A stretch of DNA of 64,000 nt, taken from the NCBI RefSeq assembly GCF_024612015.1, contig NZ_CP102512.1:62001-126000 (forward strand), written 5' to 3'. Position numbers and translations under genes: made by a program. Positions 24,448 to 33,055 of this stretch are shown piece after piece. The notes below the pieces were generated by a model. That model was not told the DNA's origin. It did not search any database and was given only the letters and a program-made list of their open reading frames with translations. This DNA is from Streptomyces sp. CA-210063. Its GTDB lineage: Bacteria > Actinomycetota > Actinomycetes > Streptomycetales > Streptomycetaceae. How positions within the stretch are numbered: position 1 is the stretch's first letter; every line of letters begins with the position of its first letter.

Positions 24448-25650
24448 TCACCATGTCACCGGCAGCTCGTGGACGCCGTAGATGATCGATTCGGGGTTCG
24501 TGCGGATCCGGTCCGCGGGTGTCGCCAGACGCAGCTCGGGCAGCCGCCGGGCCAGCGCCTCGAACGCGATCCGCAGTTCCAGTCGCGCCAGTTGCTGCCC
24601 GACGCACTGGTGGATGCCGTAACCGAACGACAGATGCGGCACCGGCGGCCGGGTGATGTCGAGGCGGTCCGGGTCGTCGCAGAGCGCCGGGTCCCGGTTC
24701 GCCGCGGCCAGTGACAGGGACACGGCGTCGCCTGCGGTGAAGCGGTGCCCGTCGAAGTCCATGTCGACGCCGGCCGCACGAATCGAGCCGGCGTGCATGA
24801 CCGTCACGTAACGCAGCAGTTCTTCCACCGCGCCCGCGCCCAGGCCCCCCGGGTCCGCGGCCAGTGCCGCGTACTGGTCCGGATGTGCCAGCAGGGCGAA
24901 GGTGCCCAGCGCGATCATGTTCTTGCTGGTGTCGTAGCCGCCCACGAGCAGCACGCTGCCGATGGTCGCCAGTTCCTCGTCGCTGAGATCGCCGTCGGCG
25001 ACCAGTGTGCCGAGCAGATCGTCAGTGGGCTCTTCGCGTTTGGAACGGATCAGTTCCATCAGCTGCCCACCGACGTTCTGCCAGCCGGCGATCGCCTCCT
25101 CCGCGCTGGAGTGGACGGTCAGCAGCGCCTTGATGCCCTTGACGAACACGTCCCGCCGGTCGGCGGGGACACCGAGCAACTCGCAGATCACCAGCCCGGC
25201 GACCGGTTCGGCGAACGCGGCGACCAGATCGGTGGGGCCGCCTTCCTCGATCATCTTGCCGAGATACAGCTCGACGTGCTCGGCCAGCCTCGGCTCCATG
25301 GTCCGGGTGCGGCGGGCCGAGAACCAGGCGGTCAGCCGGCGCCGGTAGTGGGTGTGCTCCGGCGGGTCCATCGCCGTGAACATCCCCGGCGCCAAGTCGG
25401 TCCGGTCCCCGGCCATCGGCAGCGGAATCGGGGTGCGCAGCAGGTCGCCACGCGAGCTCATGCCCCGGGCGGCGAGGAGTCGGCGGACCTGGTCGTAGCC
25501 GGTGATCAGCCAGCCGAGGTGGCCGTCCGGAAAGACCATGCGGGCCACCGGCTGCTCCGCGCGCAGTTCGGCGAGTTCGGGTGCGGGGTCGAACGGGCAG
25601 GTGCCACGGGTCATGGGCAGGCCGTCGACGGGACGAACGGTCTCGGACAC
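24448..25650 (-). CDS. Cytochrome P450 (KirOII-like candidate)
   Basis: The 400-residue P450 has [10 protein letters not shown] in the I-helix, EELLRYV (ExxR) and [18 protein letters not shown] (heme loop with Cys). GTG 25650 is preceded by AAAGGAGAG and fits the conserved N-terminal [13 protein letters not shown] region. The I-helix has G-Y-D-T in place of the usual A/G-G-x-D/E-T. Its place next to the NRPS, AT-AT-ER and panD genes suggests a late step on the pyridone end, as KirOII in kirromycin, but this is context only. Confidence 0.87.
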   Translation of the reverse strand: MSETVRPVDGLPMTRGTCPFDPAPELAELRAEQPVARMVFPDGHLGWLITGYDQVRRLLAARGMSSRGDLLRTPIPLPMAGDRTDLAPGMFTAMDPPEHTHYRRRLTAWFSARRTRTMEPRLAEHVELYLGKMIEEGGPTDLVAAFAEPVAGLVICELLGVPADRRDVFVKGIKALLTVHSSAEEAIAGWQNVGGQLMELIRSKREEPTDDLLGTLVADGDLSDEELATIGSVLLVGGYDTSKNMIALGTFALLAHPDQYAALAADPGGLGAGAVEELLRYVTVMHAGSIRAAGVDMDFDGHRFTAGDAVSLSLAAANRDPALCDDPDRLDITRPPVPHLSFGYGIHQCVGQQLARLELRIAFEALARRLPELRLATPADRIRTNPESIIYGVHELPVTW

Positions 25651-25664
25651 AACGCTCTCCTTTG

Positions 25665-28600
25665 CTAGACGCCGGTGGACCCGACGATCTCGGCGGCTTC
25701 GGTGATGAGTCGGTCGGCCAGCTCGTCGGCGTGCCGGTCGCGCCAGGCCTCGTACGGGGTGCCGCGCAGCCAGTGGTTGCAGGCGCCCAGCGCCGGCCCG
25801 CAGGCCACCTGGTAGTCCGCGACGCGCTCCGGGGTGCCCTCGATCGCCCACCGCTGGGCCTGGGCGCAGTACCAGCGGAAGACCAGGGCCATCCGGCGCT
25901 TGGGGTCGGCCGGCTCGTCGGCGGGGACGACCCGCGACGCCAGTTCCTGAAAGCCTTCGCCGAAGTAGTCGCGTTCCACCCGGGACCGGATCTGGCCGGG
26001 CACGGCGTCCCAGGAGTCGTAGGTACGCCACAGGTCGTAGAGCTTGCCGGCGCGTACGTGAAAGAGGACGCCCTTCCGCAGCACCCGGGCCCGGCCGCCA
26101 AGCTCGAACAGCGCGCCGTACGGGGCGTACGCGGTGTCGTGCACGTCGAGGTTCGGCAGCAGGTCCTTGGCAGCTTCGCTGAGCCCGCTCTCGGCGGTGC
26201 AGAGGTTGATCGATCCGGTGAGGACGAAGTCGGCGCCCAGTACGAAAGCGGCGGCGGCCGACTCCGGAGAGCCGATGCCTCCACCGCCACCGACGCGTAC
26301 GCCGACGGCGACCCCGCCGAGCTGCGCCCGCAGCCGGCGCACCGAGGGCAGCAGCGCGGGCAGTGCGCCCTGGTCGGTGTAGTCGGCCCCGTCGCCGATC
26401 GCGCAGATGTCGTCGGCCAGGGCGATCCGCTCGCCGGCCGCGGCCTCCTCGGCGGTGAGCAGTCCGTCGTCGACCAGCCGTTCCACGAGAGAGCGCGGCG
26501 GCGGCGCGAAGAACAGGCGGGCGGTGTCCAGGCGGGTCACCTTGGCCAGCAGCTTGCGTGGGGCGTGCACGGTGCCGTCCGCCAGGATGCGGGCACCGGT
26601 CAGACGGTGCCTCACCAGCGCGGGGGTCACCTCGACATAGGTGGCCGCCTCGACGAGGGACACGTTCTCACGGACCAGCAGGTCGACCAGGTCGGCCTCG
26701 GCGCGCGGGTTGAACGGGTCATAGGTGATGTTGACCCCGAACGGCGCGGCGGCCCCGGCTGCCGCTCGGATGCCGCGGATCGCGCCGGCGACGTCCGCGA
26801 GCGGGAGCCCGGCCGCACCGAAACAGCCGAGCAGGCCGGAGCGGGCCAGCCGGGCGACCAGCTCGACGGAGCTGACGCCGTGGTGCATGCCACCGGCGAC
26901 GTAGGCGTGCCGAACCCCGTGGTCGCGCCGGAACGCCGCCGAACCCAGCTCCGCGCGCTGCGGCGCCGGAGCACTCACCGGCTCGGTCAGCGCCACGATC
27001 CGTTCCGGCTCGGGTCGCAGCGGTGTGGCCTCCTCCCTGATCCGGGCGATCAGCTTGGTCAGCACCTGCCCCGGGCCCAGTTCACGGACCCGGAAGTCAC
27101 CTCGGCCCATCAGCAGCCGGATGCTGTCAGTCCACTGCACCGGGGAGACGATCTGGCGGCGCAGCGTGGCGGCCACGGCGTCCGGCGCGTACGGCCGGGC
27201 GTCGACGTTGCTGATCACGGGGATCTTCGGGGCGGCGAACGTCGTGGCATCCAGCAGGCGCCCGAACTCCTCCGCGGCCTGCGCCATGTAGCGGCTGTGG
27301 AAGGGGGCGCTGACGTTGAGCGGGGCACAGCGGGCACCCTTGTCCTTGAACACCGCAAGCGCACGGTTGACCGCGTCGGCCGGGCCCGCGACGACTGTCT
27401 GGGTCGGCGCGTTGTAGTTGGCGATGTCCAGTCCGGACAGCTCGGCGTCGCGCAGCACCTCCCGGACCAGGTCGGCGTCGACGGCCGAGACCGCCGCCAT
27501 CGTGCCGCCGGTGACCTGTCCCATCAGCCGGCCGCGTTCGGCGACCAGGCGCAGCCCGGTCTCGAAGTCGTACACGCCCGCGGCGAACAGGGCGGCGAAC
27601 TCACCGAGGCTGTGCCCGAGCAGGTAGTCGGGCAGGCGGCCACCCTCTTGCAGGGCGGCCAGCCAGGTGAGGGCATCGACCACGTACAGGGCGGGCTGGG
27701 TGTACCGGGTGTCGCGCAGGTTGCGGCCGGGGTCCTCCAGGCACAGCTCCCGGATCGAGTACCTCAGGACGGCGTCGGCCTGTTCGACCAGCTCGGGGAA
27801 CCGGTCGAACAGGTCTCGGCCCATTCCCTTGGCCTGAGCACCCTGGCCGGGGAAGACATAGACGTCGAAGCCGTCGCCCGGGGTGGCGGGGTCGGCCACG
27901 GGCGTCTGAACGGTCATGGTGGTCACCTCGGTTCGTCGAGCCGGTGCGGCGATGAGCGAGCGGGTGTCGAGCACCGCCTGGTACAGCACCTCGTCCCGGG
28001 CGTACGGGGAGAGCAGCGGCAACACCCGGGACCGGCTGCCCTCGGGAAGCCGCGCCCGCACCAGGTTGGCCATCGACCCGGACGGGCCCAGGTCCAGGAA
28101 GAGCAGGTCGTCGCGGGCCAGCAGCGGTTCGAGGGCTCGTGTCAGGTCGAACGGCTCGCGCAGGACCTGCCAGAAGTGGTCCGAGTCGGGGCGGTGTATC
28201 TCGGCACCGGTCGTTCCGGAGATCAGCGGGATCGTGGCGGGTCGCGGGGTGAGACCGCCCACGAGCTTCGTGAACGCGTCGCGCACGCCGTCGATCAGCG
28301 GTGAGTGGAACGGGTACAGCACCGGAAGCCGTTGGCAGAGCACACCTGAGGCGTTCAAGTGGCGCTCGATGTCGTCGAGCCGGTCGGCCGTGGCCGCGAG
28401 CACGAAGTTGTCCGGCCCGTTGATCGCGGCCAGATGTGCCCCGGCCAGCGCGGGATCGCGGTCGACGAGGGCGGCGTCGGCGAGGACCGCCAGCATCCCG
28501 CCGCGCGGGCACTCCGCCTCGAAGAGCGCCACTTGGTCCAGCAGCGAGCGCAGGCACTCCTCGGAGTCGAAAATGCCGGCCACCGTGGCGGCGACGACCT

Positions 28601-28901
28601 CGCCCAGGCTGGCGCCGAGCACCAGCTCCGGCTCGAAGCCGCGGGCGCGCAGCATGCGGGCCAGCGCGTACTCGACCATGAAGATGGCCGGCTGCGTGAG
28701 CGACAGACGGGTCATCGCCGTCTCCGCGCCGCGGCCGTCGCCGTGGATCGCGGCGATGACCGAGTCGCCGTGGACATCGCGCACCACCGCGTCCAGAGAG
28801 TCCAGAGTGTCGCGGAAGACCGGGTCGGCACCGTAGAGCCACCGGCCCATGCCGTGGTACTGGGAGCCCTGGCCCGCGAAGAGGAAGACCGGTGTCAGCA
28901 T
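25665..28901 (-). CDS. kirCI: Tandem AT-AT with PfaD-type enoyl reductase (KirCI-like)
   Basis: The 1,078-residue protein has three domains. AT1 (about 1-300) shows FLFAGQGSQYHGMG, GASLGEVVA and PVLYPFHSPL but lacks the carboxylate-binding Arg after the Ser helix (LLDQVALFEAE), the mark of proofreading acyl hydrolases. AT2 (about 330-640) shows FPGQGAQAKGMG, GHSLGEFAALFAAGVYD, LVAERGRLMGQ (Arg present) and NVSAPFHSRYM, typical of malonyl-CoA loaders. The C-terminal 440 residues are a PfaD/2-nitropropane-dioxygenase-like FMN reductase (HAYVAGGMHHGVSSVELV, GVNITYDPFNP, VGVRVGGGGGIGSPE). It would load malonyl onto the AT-less modules in trans. Start ATG 28901 has GAGGA upstream; GTG 28928, overlapping the NRPS stop, is also possible. 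Confidence 0.92.
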   Translation of the reverse strand: MLTPVFLFAGQGSQYHGMGRWLYGADPVFRDTLDSLDAVVRDVHGDSVIAAIHGDGRGAETAMTRLSLTQPAIFMVEYALARMLRARGFEPELVLGASLGEVVAATVAGIFDSEECLRSLLDQVALFEAECPRGGMLAVLADAALVDRDPALAGAHLAAINGPDNFVLAATADRLDDIERHLNASGVLCQRLPVLYPFHSPLIDGVRDAFTKLVGGLTPRPATIPLISGTTGAEIHRPDSDHFWQVLREPFDLTRALEPLLARDDLLFLDLGPSGSMANLVRARLPEGSRSRVLPLLSPYARDEVLYQAVLDTRSLIAAPARRTEVTTMTVQTPVADPATPGDGFDVYVFPGQGAQAKGMGRDLFDRFPELVEQADAVLRYSIRELCLEDPGRNLRDTRYTQPALYVVDALTWLAALQEGGRLPDYLLGHSLGEFAALFAAGVYDFETGLRLVAERGRLMGQVTGGTMAAVSAVDADLVREVLRDAELSGLDIANYNAPTQTVVAGPADAVNRALAVFKDKGARCAPLNVSAPFHSRYMAQAAEEFGRLLDATTFAAPKIPVISNVDARPYAPDAVAATLRRQIVSPVQWTDSIRLLMGRGDFRVRELGPGQVLTKLIARIREEATPLRPEPERIVALTEPVSAPAPQRAELGSAAFRRDHGVRHAYVAGGMHHGVSSVELVARLARSGLLGCFGAAGLPLADVAGAIRGIRAAAGAAAPFGVNITYDPFNPRAEADLVDLLVRENVSLVEAATYVEVTPALVRHRLTGARILADGTVHAPRKLLAKVTRLDTARLFFAPPPRSLVERLVDDGLLTAEEAAAGERIALADDICAIGDGADYTDQGALPALLPSVRRLRAQLGGVAVGVRVGGGGGIGSPESAAAAFVLGADFVLTGSINLCTAESGLSEAAKDLLPNLDVHDTAYAPYGALFELGGRARVLRKGVLFHVRAGKLYDLWRTYDSWDAVPGQIRSRVERDYFGEGFQELASRVVPADEPADPKRRMALVFRWYCAQAQRWAIEGTPERVADYQVACGPALGACNHWLRGTPYEAWRDRHADELADRLITEAAEIVGSTGV

Positions 28902-28924
28902 GGTGAGGGGTCCTCTTCGGTCGC

Positions 28925-31900
28925 TCACGCGAGCCCGCGCAGGCGGCCGGCCAGCGCGGCGGGGGTCGGGTTCTCGAACACGTCGGTGAGAGCCAGCCGG
29001 ACGCCGGTCTCGTCCTTGATGCGCTGCGCGAGCGAAGCGGCGAGCAGCGAGTGGCCGCCGCTGGTGAAGAAGTGGGCGTCGGCGTCCAGGTCCGGCCGAC
29101 CGAGCAACTCGGCGAAGAGCTTGGTCAGAGTGGCGGTGAGCGCGTCGCCGCCGGCCGCACCCGCGGTGTCGCCGCCGGCCGCGGCCGGCTGTCGCGCGGC
29201 GAGGGCCGCCAGTGCCAGGTAGTCGACCTTGTCGCTTCCGGTGCGCGGGAACGCCTCCACCGCGAGGAACCGGTGCGGCACCACCGAGCGTGGCAGCCGC
29301 TGCCGGGCGTGCTCCCAGAGCTCGTCCACCGCCTCGGGCCGGTGCGGCACCTGTACGAAGGCGGCCAGGCTGCCGTCTGCGGCGGGGTCGCCGACCACCA
29401 GCACGGCGGCCGCCTCGACGTCCGGATGATCGGCCAGCACCGCCTCGATCTCACCCAGCTCGATCCGGTTGCCGCGCAGCTTCACCTGCCGGTCCATGCG
29501 GCCCAACAGGTCGATGCGGCCGTCCGGCAGCCAGCGCGCCACATCTCCCGAGCGGTAGAAGCGTCCCCACGGGGAGTTCACCCCGAAGCACTCGGCGGTG
29601 AGGTCGGGCCGTCCGTGGTAGCCGGAGGCGACACCGACTCCGGCGACGCACAGTTCGCCGCGCAGGCCGATCGGCAACGGTTCCCCGTTCGGGCCGGCGA
29701 TGAAGACACGGGTGTTGGCGATCGGCGTCCCCACGTCCACTCGGTCGCCGGGATCCGTCGGTACCCGGCCCGCGGTCGCCCAGATCGTGCTCTCCGTGGG
29801 GCCGTAGACGTTCCACAGTTCGGCGCCCGCCGCGGTCAGGGTCGCGGCCAGCCCGCCGGGCAGGGGCTCACCGCCGCTGAGCAGTGTGCGGCCGGCGACC
29901 AGATCGGTGATGCGGTCGGCGACCAGTCGCCAGGTGGTCGGTGTCGCCTGGAGGAACCCGATGTCGTGGGCGCGTATCGCCTCGGCCAGCAGGGCTCCGT
30001 CGGTGCGGGCCTCGTCGGGCAGCACGACCGTGTGGCCGCCGTGCAGCAGCGGCATCATCAGTTCCAGCGACGAGGTGTCGAAGCTGTATGTGCTGAGCCA
30101 GCCGGTGGGCCGCGCCGTCGTGGCGACGCCGAAGCGCACCGCGTAGTCGGTGATGTGGTTGACCAGGCTCCCGTGCGTGATCGGGATGCCCTTCGGCCGT
30201 CCCGTCGATCCGGACGTGTAGATCACGTACGCGAGGGCGTCCGGCCCGGCCACGCCCGCCATGCCGGCGTCTACGGGGACGGTGGGGGCGGCGTCGACGT
30301 CAGGGGCCGGGATCGTGCGCCGGTCGCCGGGCGCGGTGAGCCCGTCGCCGGTCACCACCACCCGGGCGCCCGCGTCGTCGAGCTGGTAGGCGATCCGCTC
30401 CGCCGGGTGGTGCGGGTCCAGCGGCAGGTACGACGCTCCGGCAAGCCACGTGCCGAACACCGCGGCGGCCAGCGCCGCACCGCGCGGCACGAGCAGCGCG
30501 ACGACGTTGCCGGGGCGGACACCGGCCGCCGTCAGTCGCTCGGCGGTGTGCACGGCGGCGCACCACAGGCGGCCGTAGCTCACCAGCTGATCGCCGTCCC
30601 GGATCGCGATGGCGTCCGGCTCGGCCGCGGCGCGCTCGGCGAATCCGGCGAGCACCGACGTCAGGTCGATCGGCTGGTGGGTCGCGTTGGCGGCTTCGAT
30701 GACCGCGTGGTCCTCGGGCGACCAGATCGACAGCGAGCCGACCGGCGTGTCCAGGGCGGCGCCGACGGCGACCAGCAGCGCGTCATAGCGACGGACCATC
30801 AGCTCGACGTCTGCCCGGTCCAGGACTCCGGTGTAGAACGCCGCGCGCACGGTTGCGCTGTCACGGTCGGAGGTCACGAAGAATTCCAGGTCGAACTGGC
30901 TGAACCCGTTCTCGACCACGACCAGTTCCGCCGCGGCGCCGGCCACCGTGAAGGTGAGCTGGTCGGCGGTGAACGGCACGTAGTTGAACACATGGCGGAA
31001 CAACACGTTGCGCCAGCCGGAACCGTCGCGCTCGATCACGTCGAGCAGTTCGTCGGCGGGCATGTCCGCATGGGCCATCGCCTCCATGAACACCCGGCGC
31101 GCCCGGCCGACCAGCTCCCGGAAACCGGCCGTGCGCTCGGTCAGCAGGCGCAGCGTGACCAGGTTGCTGTGGTAGCCGACGGCCCCGGCCGCCTCCCGGC
31201 CGCGCGAGTTGACCGGCGATCCGATGGTCAGATCCGGGCCGGCGCCGTGCCCGGCCAGCAGCACCGCGTACGCGGTGAGGAGGACGACCGACTCGGGCGC
31301 GCGCAGCTCGCGTTGCAGCCGCCGGACGACCTCGTGCGCCTCGGGCGACAGGACGTGGGTGACCTCGTCGCCCTGCAGCGTGGTGGTCGCCAGGGCCGGC
31401 TTCTCGCACCACAGCTCCAAGCCGGACGAGCGGAACCCGGCCATGGTGTCGCGCCAGAACGTCACGCTCTGTTCGGAGGGCTCGGGCTCGTGCCAGGCGG
31501 GCACCGGGTCCGGCTCGGGGGTCCGGCCGGCCAGTGCCGCCTCGTAGAACTCGACGAACTGGGCGCGTAGGAGGGCGGTGGACTGCACGTCGGCGATGGC
31601 GTGGTGCAGTGCGAGACAGAAGACGTCTTCGTCGGGGCCGTGCAGCAGCAGGGCGCGCAGCAGCGGGCTCCCGTCGGCCCGGAACGGGCGGGCCACGAAA
31701 GCGGTCAGCGTGCCGCGCTCGTCACCGTGCCCAGCGGCCTGCTCCGGCTCGATGCCGATGCTGGGCAGGATGGTCCTGGTCAGGGCGTCGTCGGTGCGGT
31801 GGAAGACCGTACGCAGCACCTCGTATCGGCGTGGCAGCAGGTCGAGTGCCGCGGCCAGGGCCGTCGGGTCGAGGCGGCCGGCGACACGGAAGGCCAGCGA

Positions 31901-32002
31901 CAGATTGTTGGCACCGCTGCCGGGCACGAGGTCGTCGAGCAGCCACAGGGCGGTCTCCTTGCGCGAGGCGCGCACGTGGGCGTCCGCGGCGCCGGCCGTC
32001 AT
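28925..32002 (-). CDS. kirB: NRPS, C-A-PCP, predicted beta-alanine module (KirB-like)
   Basis: The 1,025-residue NRPS carries a condensation domain (about 1-430) with active-site motif LALHHAIADVQS (second His and Asp present; the usual following Gly is Val). The adenylation domain (about 440-910) shows YVIYTSGSTGRPKGIPITHG (P-loop-like A3), NVYGPTESTIWAT (A5), YRSGDVARWLPDGRIDLLGR (A7/A8) and SDKVDYLALAA (A10 Lys). The PCP (about 950-1025) has the phosphopantetheine Ser in FFTSGGHSLLAAS. There is no thioesterase. By pathway logic it couples beta-alanine to the finished polyketide, and the downstream Dieckmann cyclase then releases it. Its start overlaps the cyclase stop as ATGA. Confidence 0.9.
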   Translation of the reverse strand: MTAGAADAHVRASRKETALWLLDDLVPGSGANNLSLAFRVAGRLDPTALAAALDLLPRRYEVLRTVFHRTDDALTRTILPSIGIEPEQAAGHGDERGTLTAFVARPFRADGSPLLRALLLHGPDEDVFCLALHHAIADVQSTALLRAQFVEFYEAALAGRTPEPDPVPAWHEPEPSEQSVTFWRDTMAGFRSSGLELWCEKPALATTTLQGDEVTHVLSPEAHEVVRRLQRELRAPESVVLLTAYAVLLAGHGAGPDLTIGSPVNSRGREAAGAVGYHSNLVTLRLLTERTAGFRELVGRARRVFMEAMAHADMPADELLDVIERDGSGWRNVLFRHVFNYVPFTADQLTFTVAGAAAELVVVENGFSQFDLEFFVTSDRDSATVRAAFYTGVLDRADVELMVRRYDALLVAVGAALDTPVGSLSIWSPEDHAVIEAANATHQPIDLTSVLAGFAERAAAEPDAIAIRDGDQLVSYGRLWCAAVHTAERLTAAGVRPGNVVALLVPRGAALAAAVFGTWLAGASYLPLDPHHPAERIAYQLDDAGARVVVTGDGLTAPGDRRTIPAPDVDAAPTVPVDAGMAGVAGPDALAYVIYTSGSTGRPKGIPITHGSLVNHITDYAVRFGVATTARPTGWLSTYSFDTSSLELMMPLLHGGHTVVLPDEARTDGALLAEAIRAHDIGFLQATPTTWRLVADRITDLVAGRTLLSGGEPLPGGLAATLTAAGAELWNVYGPTESTIWATAGRVPTDPGDRVDVGTPIANTRVFIAGPNGEPLPIGLRGELCVAGVGVASGYHGRPDLTAECFGVNSPWGRFYRSGDVARWLPDGRIDLLGRMDRQVKLRGNRIELGEIEAVLADHPDVEAAAVLVVGDPAADGSLAAFVQVPHRPEAVDELWEHARQRLPRSVVPHRFLAVEAFPRTGSDKVDYLALAALAARQPAAAGGDTAGAAGGDALTATLTKLFAELLGRPDLDADAHFFTSGGHSLLAASLAQRIKDETGVRLALTDVFENPTPAALAGRLRGLA

Positions 32003-32847
32003 CGGCGGGCCTGCGAGCCGGCGCCGAGCAGGCCGGCCACGGTCGTGGCGACCTCCGGGGTACGCAACAGGTCGCGGTGCTCCACGTCGAACCGGACCTC
32101 GTCGGCGACTCCGATCGATGCCAGGCCGGGGGTGGCGCGCATCCGGTTGAGTCCGCTGGCCGGGCTCGCCGAGGTGATGACGGTGGCCCGGGACCAGCCG
32201 GGCCGCGGGTCCAGTCCGGCGGCGACGCCGAGATAGGTCATGAACGAGCCGACCAGTGCCACCAGTTCACCGGCGTAGCCCTCGTCGAGGCCGGCGCGGC
32301 GCAGCGCGGCCGAGCCGATCGGCTCGAAGATCGCGTAGAGCTCGGCGGCGAACTCGGCCGGTGTGATGCCAGGCCGGGCGGCCAGGCGCTCCGCCGCGCC
32401 GGCCAGCTCGTCGACCTCGGCCGGGGTCAGCACGGCGGTCATGTTGCCGATGACCCGGCCGAACTGCAGGTGGACGGTGGGCACGTCGACGAGTTCGGGG
32501 TCGAAGACGACCACCTGCGGCGCCGTCGGCTGCCGGGCGGCGATCCGCTCGGCCAGGGCACCGGCGAAGACCGATCCGGCGCAGTAGCCGAGGACCGCCC
32601 GGACCGTACGTCCGCTCGCGGCGACCTCGGCCAGCCAGGGCGCGAGGTACTCGTCCTGGTCGATGCCGGGGCCGGGGACCCGGGCCGGGGCGACGGTCTG
32701 CCACAGGGCGCAGTCCAGTCCCAGGCTGGGCGTCAGGTCGGTGAAGCCGCCCTCGTTGCGGCCCGTCACCGGGAAGTCGGTGGCGAGCACGACGTCGGCG
32801 TCCGATGCTGCGTCGAGCACCACATTCCACACGGCAGGGCTTGGCAT
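31999..32847 (-). CDS. kirHI: Dieckmann cyclase, TrdC/KirHI-type alpha/beta hydrolase
   Basis: The 282-residue protein has an alpha/beta-hydrolase core with a Cys nucleophile elbow, AVLGYCAGSVFAG (about residue 88), a later acidic strand, and His near the C-terminus in FDVEHRDLL. The family (TrdC, SlnM, KirHI, FacHI) closes tetramic-acid and pyridone rings while freeing the chain from the terminal carrier protein. Here that means making the 4-hydroxy-2-pyridone from the beta-keto amide of beta-alanine. RBS AGGAGA precedes ATG 32847. It is coupled to the NRPS, and a 200-bp AT-rich gap separates it from PKS 3. Confidence 0.88.
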   Translation of the reverse strand: MPSPAVWNVVLDAASDADVVLATDFPVTGRNEGGFTDLTPSLGLDCALWQTVAPARVPGPGIDQDEYLAPWLAEVAASGRTVRAVLGYCAGSVFAGALAERIAARQPTAPQVVVFDPELVDVPTVHLQFGRVIGNMTAVLTPAEVDELAGAAERLAARPGITPAEFAAELYAIFEPIGSAALRRAGLDEGYAGELVALVGSFMTYLGVAAGLDPRPGWSRATVITSASPASGLNRMRATPGLASIGVADEVRFDVEHRDLLRTPEVATTVAGLLGAGSQARR

Positions 32848-33055
32848 CTGGCAATTCTCCTGAATATCGAAATATCAACGCAGGGCAATTTTTCACGCAT
32901 CGCCGGAGCCGTTCTTCGCCGATGCTATTAACCAATCGGGGCGTTGTCCACCTCGATTTTCCGGGGCATTTTTCGAACATTTTTTGGCATGCCCCAGCAG
33001 GCAAGACCCGGTACGGGTCCCGCCGAAATAAATGATTCGCCCGTCAGCCGACCGA
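32848..33055. promoter_or_regulatory. AT-rich intergenic region with hairpins
   Basis: These 208 bp between the PKS 3 stop and the cyclase start are the most AT-rich stretch of the cluster and the only real gap in the minus-strand biosynthetic arm. GGGGCAT (32963-32969) pairs with ATGCCCC (32989-32995). GACCCG-GTA-CGGGTC forms a small stem at 33005-33019. It probably holds an internal promoter, perhaps with attenuation, for the cyclase-to-AT genes. Confidence 0.45.

Noticed and set aside
24014..24454. ATG 24454 as the panD start
   Set aside because: It overlaps the P450 stop but would shift the Gly-Ser processing bond away from residues 24/25. GTG 24433 restores the canonical number and has GGAG upstream.
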